A stretch of 64,000 nucleotides of DNA, from the NCBI GenBank assembly GCA_034231615.1, contig CM067298.1:4407834-4471833 (forward strand). The letters are read 5' to 3'. Of this stretch, positions 23,301 through 35,449 are shown one piece after another; the stretch's first letter is position 1; each line of letters opens with the position of its first letter. The notes beneath the pieces were generated by a model, which saw only the letters and a program-made list of their open reading frames with translations, was not told the DNA's origin and did no database searches. This DNA comes from Meghimatium bilineatum. Taxonomy: Eukaryota; Mollusca; Gastropoda; Stylommatophora; Philomycidae. A program made the translations under genes and the position numbers.

Positions 23301-26300
23301 GCGTATATAAAATGCATATTTCTCCACCTTGTATGTGATCAATGATCAACAATCACACGAAAGCTCACATTTATGTGATATTATCAGTGTTGACCACACT
23401 ATCCACATGACTGTGTGATTTCAAAACAATCGTGTACGTCATTGAAATATATAAATGTGTCACGATAATAAGAACATTGCACGACTAGATACATTTCAGG
23501 CAGGTACATAGGTCAGTCTTGTTGTACAGCTAGTGGGTCACAGAGATTATCCAGGGAGGGAGGTGATTATTGCAATGTTAGGTAATCAGGAATAGTACGT
23601 AAACAACAAGCTGGATCAGCTTTATAATGAACGCGCATTCTTCTTCTTCTTCTGCGCCCCCTCTCTTATAATCACAACGTATAAATCGTGTGATATTCGC
23701 CGGAGAGCGTGAAGTAAATTTTACTGCAAGTTCCACAGTTGAACTGTAATATTTGCGCTTTAGTTGCCTCATTTTATTGACTGGACATCCGTCATGTCTT
23801 TAATTCGGGTATTAAGCATGTGACAGCCTGCCTTTCTGTTGATGGGCACACGGGTGTGCAATGACTATTCACCGAGACGATTGTCGTTCACGTCTATCTC
23901 ACACGAGGTGTTCCACCGTCAATGAACTTGCCTCGTGTAATTGGACGTTCTGTGCATGTGCCCATCGGGTACTGAACCTTTTCTCATCCGCGAGCCTAGT
24001 TCCTATTAAGGAAGAACTCGACAGAAGAGGTGGATCGGGGCTCTTTCGCCTTCTTAACCGAGGTGTCATTCACCGACATCGTGAACCCCTCGTCCAAGTC
24101 AGATTCCCACGACGCGTTTGGGAGCAAGGCGTATTCTCGAGCTGAACGACCTTATCAAATTTGTGCCTGAGCCCATCGGGTACGGAACCCTTTCTCTCCG
24201 CACACATGTTTCCGGTATAGGAAAGCTCGGCATTAGAGTTGGGCCAAGTCTGCTTTCTTTGCCGTGCGTGAAGGATTGGGTCTGGGTCACTGCCCATAAG
24301 GAGCACCGGTAAGTAGAAGCTTGTCTCGAGCTGACAGCGCTTGAGGATATCTTGGGAAAAATCCCAGATCATGGCACATTTTTTTCCAAAAAATAACCGC
24401 ATCAAACCAGGCAACGGTAAAAAAATAATAGATCTAGCTAAAAAACGAAGCAGTGGCAACACTGGTGATTCTATCCTTTCTTGAGGATTTATTGTATGAC
24501 GCTGTAATACAGTCGCCCCTCCCAGTCCTTACAGCGTCACGCGTTTCTTAGCTATTTTTGGTGCTTGTTAAATTGGTTTTATTTCTTTTCCTTGATTGCT
24601 GCATCATTTGTTTTTGCTAGCAGTAATTACCCATTTTTATTGTACAGATTTCCTGATCTGTTCCAGGCTGGGATTTTATGTTTTCTTCCAGTTTAATTAT
24701 GGCAATTTTAACAATCATTATTATAGAATAATGATGTTATTAGTTTCCATAATTGTGTTTCATTTTGTCAAATTTGTCGTATTCCGTTTCTGGTCTTTAT
24801 GCACTAAACTTTTAGAAATATTTTTGGCGTGATGCTTCAATCTAGAGAAGTTGTTATTATTCTCGAATAGATATTATCTACTAAAACCAGATATCAATAT
24901 CTTCTTTCTCTGTGATCAACTGTTGAACATCCGGTCCGTTATCGGTCGTGTATAGATCGGTTTGTGTTAGGTCATCTTGGGTTTCTGATACTACACAACT
25001 GATGACGTGTCTATACTACTACACAACAACTGATGACGTGTATATGCTACTACTCAACGTTTGCAATCCATTGTTAAACATGCAGTCCAATATTGGTCAT
25101 GTAATGAGCGGTTTTTAAAATTATATGTCATCTTGGGTTTCCCCACTTGTTCTGCAGAGAAGCTTCAGTGAGCCAGATTGTGATTTTGTGAAAAATGAAA
25201 CTAGGACAGTCCTGTAGTATGGGTTCTGGTGTCTTGAGTTGCTGCTCTGCAGATGGCACACATATGTAACCTGCTTATTCTTCAGCATCCCTTCTTAAAC
25301 TCCATCTGTTTATCAAGATGTGTTTTGGAGATATAAATTCGTTCTGCCATGGTTACAGATTGGCTGTGATATATGTGCCTTTCTTCTCAAAGCATCCAAC
25401 TTATTAGATCGCAGTGACACATTATGACAGTGTACAGCCAACCCCAACCCTTAAAACTTCATTAGTTGCCTCTTATGATTTTCATTGCGGGTCATGTTGT
25501 TAATCTTTGTTCACCTTTCACGCCCTATCTATAGGTGATGCTGGTAGGTCCCCTCTAGAAGGTTACTGTTGGCTTTTGGGACCCACATTCTATAGTTGAC
25601 GATTTAACCCCACCAATAGTTTTAGTTTGGCCCAGTACAGACCCCACATTTACTTTCAATTTGGCTCAGATATGGACCCCACTAATACTTTTAGTTTGGC
25701 CCCACTATGAACCCAACATAGTTGTGTTTTAATTTGACCCCACTATGAACCCTCCCATATTTTTAGTTTGACCCCATTATGAACCCCAGCCACAGTTTTA
25801 GTTTGACCCCACTATGAATCCCACCCATAGTTTTGTTTTAGTTTGACCCCACTATGAACCCCGCCAATAGTTTTAGTTTGACCCCACTATGAACCCCACC
25901 CATAGTTTTAGTTTGACCCCACTATGAACCCCGCCAATAGTTTTAGTTTGACCCCACTATGAACCCTACCCATAGTTTTAGTTTGACCCCACTAACTAGC
26001 GATAATTCAACTGAAGGTATCTGGAAAGAATGGGAAGATATCAGATTTGGCATGATCTCTGTATTGTACGGTAATTGTAATGAGAAACCTATCTGTTAGT
26101 ATTTCTGTAAACGTACAGTAATTTATTTTCCTAATCTCAGTAAACATAGACATATATTTATCCACTCTTACACATATAGTGTAAACATATTGACATGTCT
26201 CGTTCATCACACAAGGTTTAAGAACATACCCCGTAAGTGTGACTTAGATTCAAATTGTGTAATATGGCATGAGACGTGAAGACAGTGAAGGTACTTCACG

Positions 26301-27558
26301 TTTGGGAGTATCACATGAATAAATTGTGCAACTATTTGGGATATGCATACTTACGGGCTAAATGCAGTTGTCGTGCATAAGTAAATTCACGCAGGTATGC
26401 AATGCATCATGACAGCGACGTCAGCGGAGGCGGTCCAAGCTCAGGTAGTGGAAAAGACTAGCAAGAATGTTGATTCTTATGGCAAGTTCTTTCAACTGGA
26501 AATCTGGTCTGGACAAAACCTCAGATAAACAGCTGCTGCATGTGGAGTCTACGTTTGTAACTCAGTATCAGAGCTGCAGGCATCGTATTGAGGTCAGGAA
26601 ATGTCTCGTTGGTCAATCCGTTGTTTTCAGTCTAGTAGGAGTTCCCCAGACATCATCTACTGTCAATCATCACATTGTAAGTATGCCACAGATATGCATC
26701 GTCACATTGTAAATGTTCTTAGTTAGTTCATTAGGGAAGATGCAAGTCATTCTCCACCATAGCCATGCTCGTTGATATCAAACGTCACTTATCTTGACCG
26801 ATGAGATTGATTATTGGTCACTATTCATATACTTGTTTGTGTTCCCGGGTTGACCCATCCTTAAATGGGTACCGGATTAATCCGGGAAGTAAAGACTGCG
26901 AGAGAGAGAGAGGAGATGGTTACCGTCCTCATTTGCAGAGCCACTGAAATGTGAGATCGCTAACATCTCGCACCCCTACGGCATTAATAAATGCTATAGG
27001 TTACGTTACTTACTTTACTATATACCTACTTGTTTTACCAACCAGGAAAAATTTGGATCAGCCAAGATGTGTGACACTGGTTAGCACACATTAGTACTTT
27101 GGAGAATGGCTTGGCTGATGTCGAAGAGTGTTGTTTGATGACAATTTCCTTAATCTTTCAATAGTTAATTACTGTTAACTTCAGGTTGGAAAGGTATAGA
27201 GGGTTGACTTTATTGCACCCTGGTTACCTCCATATGTACGTGGTTTCTCTTAACAAGGCGGCACGCTGCCTGCTGAGAGTACCACTTATAGCCGTAGCTC
27301 CATAGCTTCAATCGATAATTCCCAGAAATCGCTGGAATATTCCACTTTGTAAATTAGAAGTAGCGAGTGAGATTCGAACTCATGATCTCTAAAGCGAACT
27401 CGAGGGTCTTTCATAATGTTCACGTGTAAACATCAATATTATTTCTTACTTTGTCATTCATGTTATAATTATTATTTACATTAGTGCCATTTACTGAGAT
27501 GGTGCCAACATAAGCAATCTATGCTCTACTGTATGCAGACACTGGCAGTTTCTCTGTC

Positions 27559-27640
<82 letters not shown>

Positions 27641-30600
27641 CAAGAATAATAATATTTCGTTCTGTCAGAGTCAAATCACTCGTCTTACATATATGTTAGA
27701 GATAGCATAAGAAAAATCACAATGCCAGCAAAGACAGCCTTATCTAGCAGTGAAATGGGAAACCCAACTTTAAATCCTCCAGAATATACAGGAAATATTG
27801 TGAATGGAAGACCATTCTGTCTGTGTTTATTTTAATGTGTTTCTGCTTTGTCCCTTTGTTTGCTTATTACTATTCTATTACTGTTTGTTACTCACAGTAC
27901 TAAATTTTTGTTCCGACATAAGTTGTTTTTCGTCCTGATTAAGGTTTTTAATCAAAACGTTGCCTATCTTTATGTTTCACTGTTAGCATATCGATTTTAC
28001 TATTGGTAACACTTTAATTTAGTGGATATATTTCGCACAAGTGTTTCTATGATTAGAGAGTTTGAGTAGATGCTTAGTAAGGTGTGTGTAGGGGCGTATA
28101 CAAGTAATTTCAAGTAGGAAGCCAGAGGATAAACGCAAAATTCTAGAGACCAACGGAAATTGAACAAGTCTGTTCAACGGCACCCTACCAATGGCACATA
28201 CTTGACTAACCGCAAGTACGGAAAAACCTGTGTACCTGAGTTGCTAGGCGATTGGGTGAGACTGGTTCAATTCCCGTTGGTCTCTAGAATTGTAGGGGCT
28301 TAGTAAGGTCTGAGTAGGGGCTTAGTAATGTCTGCGTCTGTTGTTTGTCACATGTGGTACTGCTGATAGCACGGAATTGATAACTTTTACTGAGAGTGAT
28401 GGTTTTATGGTCAGGATGTGTGCAATATATATGGGGAATAGTAAGCAACAATATATATGGGGAAAGTAAGCAACAATATATATGGGGAATAGTAAGCAAC
28501 AATATAGATGGGGAATAGTAAGCAACAATATATATGGGGAATAGTAAGCAACAATATATATGGGGAATAGTAAGCAACAATATATATGGGGAATAGTAAG
28601 CAACAATATATATGGGGAATAGTAAGCAACAATATATATGGGGAAAGTAAGCAACAATATATATGGGGAATAGTAAGCAACAATATAGATGGGGAATAGT
28701 AAGCAACAATATATATGGGGAATAGTAAGCAACAATATATATGGGGAATAGTAAGCAACAATATATATGGGGAATAGTAAGCAACAATATATATGGGGAA
28801 TAGTAAGCAACAATATATATGGGGAATAGTAAGCAACAATATAGATGGGGAATAGTAAGCAACAATATATATGGGGAATAGTAAGCAACAATATATATGG
28901 GGAATAGTAAGCAACAATATATATGGGGAATAGTAAGCAACAATATATATGGGGAATAGTAAGCAACAATATATATGGGGAATAGTAAGCAACAATATAT
29001 ATGGGGAATAGTAAGCAACAATATATATGGGGAATAGTAAGCAACAATATAGATGGGGAATAGTAAGCAACAATATATATGGGGAATAGTAAGCAACAAT
29101 ATATATGGGGAATAGTAAGCAACAATATATATGGGGAATAGTAAGCAACAATATATATGGGGAATAGTAAGCAACAATATATATGGGGAATAGTAAGCAA
29201 CAATATATATGGGGAATAGTAAGCAACAATATATATGGGGAATAGTAAGCAACAATATATATGGGGAATAGTAAGCAACAATATATATGGGGAATAGTAA
29301 GCAACAATATATATGGGGAATAGTAAGCAACAATATATATGGGGAATAGTAAGCTTAGGTTGTATCAGGTCGGTGAGGATGTTGAGTGTATAGCAACTAT
29401 GTTTAGGAAACTTTTTGAGGACTCCAGGTTCTGAAAAATTCAAAAAAAAAATAGTAATACTGAATACTGTGATGTAGGTTGTAAGAGTCTACACTTTAGG
29501 GCTAATGTCAACATCAGACCATCAGCTTCTATTTTACAGAATTGTTCTGGTACTCATTTAATAGAATCAAAGTCTGTAATATTCCTTCATTGTGCCATAG
29601 AGAAGTCTGTAATTTGTATTAAATTTGACACAGAGAAGTATGTAATCCTAGTCTTCAATGTGACATAGAGAAGTCTGTAATCTGTCTTGAATGGGACATA
29701 GAGAGCTGAAAATGAGAAATGTGTCGTGGAGAGGTTACAAAACTTCTCAAGACGCATAGAGAATTGACTTCATTGTACAAAGTTTTCTCCACATGTACTT
29801 TCAACAAAGCAGCACACCATTTCTGAGTGTACCACTCATAGCACGTAGCTCCGTAACTAATAAATAATCAGCTGGGATATAAGTTCACTTTATAAACAAA
29901 ATGCCGCAAGCAGGGTTTGACTTCACTGCCTCTTGAACAAGAAGTGACTGATTTAACTACTACGCCAGGGAGATGTCCCATTGCGAGGTTATCTGATCCA
30001 GGTTTAAATAAGTGTGGTATGTTTGTACAAATCATTGAAACATAATGCTGTTATATCAGCCATGACTGATACAAATCATTGAAACATAATACTGTTATAT
30101 CAGCCATGAATGATGAGTTTCTTGTTTTTTTCCTTGCTTTTCTCAGTCAAATGGCAATGGTCACTCTGATGGATTTGGTCTGGTTACCATCCGGATGAAA
30201 CCTGATGAGAAGGGACGGTTTGGTTTTAATGTCAAGGTGAGTTACGTATATTCGGCACACATGTATACTTATGTATTTAAGCATATACACACACATGCAT
30301 TTATACATCCACACAGAAACACATGCATTCAGGTATGTATATATATCCACACATACAGCTTTTTGCACTCTCTGGTTGTGAGTGAGATTTCTACAGAACA
30401 TTGTTCTCATACCCAGAAGTGTACCAACTGTGTGGGAGTTGCAATGCAATTAATGAATTGTTCTCATAGAAGGACATTAGTCAAAGGGTAGGGACTAGAT
30501 TAATCAAGTCAAGTATTGATAGCATCTATGGAAATATAAAACAAACATTTGATCAAATATATGAAAGACTAAGAGATACATATTTCTTCAAATCTATGGT

Positions 30601-33600
30601 ATGATAAGACAAAGATATTATTTCAAATGGTATTCACTAGAGTCAATGTATATTCTATGGACACATATTGAGAAGTGGAAAGATGAAGTACATTGAACAG
30701 CGAAGTTGAAAGGGCAAGAATGGTAGGAAAAATGAGAAAATGCTGGACAGGTTTTTCATTGTATCATGGTTGAACACTAGTATTGAAAATGATAATTTTT
30801 CACATGAACAAAAGAACGGGACAGACTTGATAACTAATGGCATGATAGCTATGTCCACATAGCATGGACTATAAGAAGACATGATTGACAGCAACACGAG
30901 ACAGATGCTGAGTACAGACATGATAAAAGCCACATAACATGGACAATAAGGAGAAATGATTGACAGCCGGGTCAGGTATACCAAGTAGCAATGACAGAGT
31001 CAATTGCAGCCTATGAACACATCATACAGAGACACAACTGATTGAGTGTGAATGATGTGGGGCACATCAGTCACGGTTGAACATATCACATCAGTCAAGG
31101 TTGAACATACACTCGCAATTGCAGCATTCAAATTAACACAAATGAGAAAGCTGTGACAAAGCTGTAATAATGACACCAAAATAACTTTTTAAGATCATGC
31201 GTTTTCCCAGTAGCAATGTTCAGTTGCGAGATTTGTTTTCCCAGTAGCAACGTTCAGTTGCGAGACTTGTTTTCCCAGTAGTTCAGTTGCGAGACTTGTT
31301 TTCCCAGTAGTTCAGTTGCGAGACTTGTTTTCCCAGTAGTTCGTTTGCGAGACTTGTTTTCCCAGTAGTTCAGAAGCGAGACTTGTTTTCCCAGTAGTTC
31401 AATTGCGAGACTTGTTTTCCCAGTAGTTCAGTTGCGAGACTTGTTTTCCCAGTAGTTCAGTTGCGAGACTTGTTTTCCCAGTAGTTCAGTTGCGAGACTT
31501 GTTTTCCCAGTAGTTCAGTTGCGAGACTTGTTTTCCCAGTAGCAATGATCAGTTGCGAGACTTGTTTTCCCAGTAGCAATGTTCAGTTGCGAGACTTGTT
31601 TTCCCAGTAGCAATGTTCAGTTGCGAGACTTGTTTTCCCAGTAGCAATGTTCAGTTGCGAGACTTGTTTTCCCAGTAGCAACGTTCAGTTGCGAGACTTG
31701 TTTTCCCAGTAGCAATGTTCAGTTGCGAGACTTGTTTTCCCAGTAGCAATGTTCAGTTGCGAGACTTGTTTTCCCAGTAGCAATGTTCAGTTGCGAGACT
31801 TGTTTTCCCAGTAGCAATGTTCAGTTGCGAGATTTGTTTTCCCAGTAGCAACGTTCAGTTGCGAGACTTGTTTTCCCAGTAGTTCAGTTGCGAGACTTGT
31901 TTTCCCAGTAGCAATGTTCAGTTGCGAGACTTGTTTTCCCAGTAGCAACATTCAGTTGCGAGACTTGTTTTCCCAGTAGTTCAGTTGCGAGACTTGTTTT
32001 CCCAGTAGTTCAGTTGCGAGATTTGTTTTCCCAGTAGTTCAGTTGCGAGACTTGTTTTCCCAGTAGCAACATTCAGTTCAGTTGCGAGACTTGTTTTCCC
32101 AGTAGCAACATTCAGTTGCGAGACTTGTTTTCCCAGTAGTTCAGTTGCGAGACTTGTTTTCCCAGTAGCAACATTTAGTTGTGAGACTTGGGCTTCCAAC
32201 AAGACAATATTTATCTACTGTTTTTTTCTCTTCTTTTGCTGTGAGGAGTCGCAGGAGTGAATGATGATCAATATTCAGACAATGGTACATTTAGCCGCTT
32301 GATATGCAGTAATACTGTACTGTGTCAGAATGTTATGCAGTAATACTGTACCATGTCAGAATGTTATGCAGTAATACTGTACCGTGTCAGAATGTTATGC
32401 AGTAATACTGTACCGTGTCAGAATGTTATGCAGTAATACTGTACCGTGTCAGAATGTTATGCAGTAATACTGTACCGTGTCAGAATGTTATGCAGTAATA
32501 CTGTACCGTGCCAGAATGTTATGCAGTAATACTGTACCGTGTCAGAATGTTATGCAGTAATACTGTACTGTGTCAGAATGTTATACAGTAATACTGTACC
32601 GTGTCAGAATGTTATGCAGTAATACTGTACCGTGTCAGAATGTTGGTAACCCCCTTCAATTCACTTATTTCTTGGTCTTCCTCCATATCTTCCTGTATCA
32701 TATTGTATGCTTTTGCCATTGACCAATAAGAGTACATTCTCATTATTTGACAGAACCAGTTTAGTCTCTGTGTTTCAATCTATGTGACTGCAGGTGTTGT
32801 TCCAACAGTTCTTGTAATCTTCTCATTTCTCACACAATCTCTTCTTGTTCTGTTTGCTTATTTTCTTAGACATCTCATTTTCAGACATACTAAATATTCT
32901 CCTTTTTTTTTTTTTTTAGTTAGTGTCCATGTCTGACATTGATAATACAATGTTGGGAGGAAGATTGAGTGTATGATTTGCCTTTTGGCTTCCATCGGGA
33001 TAGATTTGTGTTTCAAAATTGGTGTAAGTTCATAATGTATGTAGTTGGGATTTTGAATTCTTGTCTCGAGGCCTCTGTCCATTTTACCCTTCTCTGTAAA
33101 AATGCTCCCGAGATATTTGAATTCCATTTATCTTTATGTTGATATACATGCGGTTACGTCCGTGGGTCACAAACCACCCATGAAACAGAAAACCTTAGTA
33201 GATGACATGCCGTTATATTGAGGTTATCTTCCTATAAAAGCTTCATGGCACGTCATCTATACAATTATGCTTCTCATTTTGTTGTTGCAATGTGTTTCAT
33301 GCATTGTTATTTGTATATATATGTATGCACCCTCTGTGGTTGGGAGGGAGCCAAAGATGTACTGCGCAGCACTGAGGAGAAGGAAACTGACAGCACTGTT
33401 TTTTCCTATGGCTGAGACCCATCATAGAGGCACAGTGACTCAGGACATGACAATCCTTTTGACTTGAACATTTGGTTGCATGCCTGAAGCAATAGAGAAG
33501 TTCTGCACAACCAGTAGTCAATTGGTGGTGGGGAATGATCACAGTGAACCCTATCTTGGCTACAGTGGCTAGGAGCTGTGCATAGGTTGAAACCTACCTT

Positions 33601-35351
33601 CCTGGAGGTGTGATAGTTATTCTCTGGCTCTGTCCCTGGGTGGGCCTAAAATCCACAGACTTCCCAGCAATATAATGCCTGGGTCAAAGGGCATGAGTCC
33701 ATGGACCATTGGATCAGTAACCAACCAGCCAACCTTTATGTTGATTGTATCCAGAAGGATAAATTCATTCGAAATAAAGTGCTACAGAAAGATTATATGA
33801 ATATTATGGACAGAGAAAAAGAACATAGAAATATTGGGAATATGAAATGAAGGGAGACTTCTAAATACAATTATAAGAAGGAAGCTACAGTTTTGTGGAC
33901 ACTTAAAGAGACATGATGGGTATGGAACCGCTGATTCTAGAGGGCAGGAAAGAGAAGGAGAAAAAGAGTACAATTTCATGGAACATCGACATCCGAAGAA
34001 TGTATGAACATATCCTTAGCAAATACAGGCCTGCTTGCCCAGGACAGAGAGGGGCTCAGAGTATCTGTGATGAAGAAAACATTCTGGAAAGAATAAGTGA
34101 CCGATATATATATAGATATATAGATATATATAATTATAAATTAAGTTTTTTTCAACGTTATTTCATAAATAATGTATCTATTTCATAAATAATGTATCTA
34201 TTTCAGGGCGGGGCAGATCAAGGAATGCCTATCATTGTTTCTAGAGTTGCTGCAAATACTCCCGCAGACCTGGCCATCCCACGACTAAATGAAGGAGATC
34301 AAGTGCTCTTTATCAACGGGCGAGATGTCTCTCAGCACACTCATGAACAAGTAAGGGAGACAGACTGAGCAAGCTACTTGATGTTATTAACTCAAGTTAA
34401 TTCACTTGTTTTCAGCTTTCCTTGTAAGCATGTCTGGTTGACACACATGAACAAGTAATGTGACAGACAGTTTGCAGCAGTTACTTTATGTTATCGTCTC
34501 AAGTTAACTGACTTGCTTTCAGCTTTCTTTGTATGGATGTCCAGTTCTGGCGGTGAGGTGCAGAATGTGTCTGATGGCCAGGGTACCGGGTTTGAGTTCC
34601 ACCGCACGCAATTGTGCATCTGAACCTTGACGAAATAAATAGCAAACCAATGAATTTATTTATTTTGCTTAGAATATCAAATACAAAAAATTCTGAATTG
34701 ATGGCTGCGCCCTGAATAGGATATACTACCAAAAATTTTAGAATAACGATGCTGAACATTGCTTGGGTTATAGTTAGGTGTCAGCGATCCATATCTGACA
34801 TCTTGCTTTGGGACCTGTAAGTGTGCCAGAACTGTCCAGGTCCAAGTCTTCCTTGGTGGTGACCGTAAACAACAGGTATAAGTCCAGCGAGTAATACTTA
34901 TACATGCAATTCTGGAGTCACATGTGATGAGCCAAATGTTAAATCAGGGGAAGGTAAAGCTTGATTGATGGGGATCAACACCCCAAACTCCCCAGTATAT
35001 AGAACCATAATATTTAACACTACAGAGGCACACAAAAACATAAATGGCAAACTCCCTACACCCCACACCATTACCAAAAATATGACTCGGACAAATATAG
35101 GTGAGAAAAATGTCATCATGTTCATAAGAGATGTTTACAACTGCTTTAGAAAACAGTTATTTCAAAGAAATTTGCCTTCCCTCCTTCGACACCAGTTTGT
35201 ATCAATGACTTTGCTATGAAACATAATGTAATAGATTCCATGATCAAATCTCTTCAGTAAATGCTATCTCCATGTTGAAGTTTGGTTTCAATCAACTTCC
35301 AACATACTCTGTCTGTTACCTCGGTGGAGCAACTCAAAATCATTTATATTG

Positions 35352-35449
<98 letters not shown>

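Larger units (their letters stand above)
8322..30146 (+). other. 21.8 kb intron, repeat-filled
   Basis: Phase 0 intron between the linker exon and the first PDZ exon. It contains at least six LINE fragments, a long-inverted-repeat element, tRNA-like SINE copies and many tandem arrays, each listed separately. I saw no open segment with good splice sites and the right phase that would be a further exon, though a short poorly conserved linker exon could be missed. Confidence 0.7.

Noticed and set aside
26395..26444. Possible extra exon ending in a Ser/Gly-rich peptide ([10 protein letters not shown])
   Set aside because: The only nearby acceptor gives a 50 bp exon, which does not fit the phase 0 to phase 0 intron, and the donor GTAGTG is weak.
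28284..29443. Open minus frames of 298-373 codons
   Set aside because: They repeat [14 protein letters not shown] peptides because the 26 bp unit lacks stops in any frame. No protein-like composition and three frames are equally open.
33218..33542. Overlapping short frames on both strands as small genes
   Set aside because: They lie inside the family A element, and the frames are not conserved between its copies.
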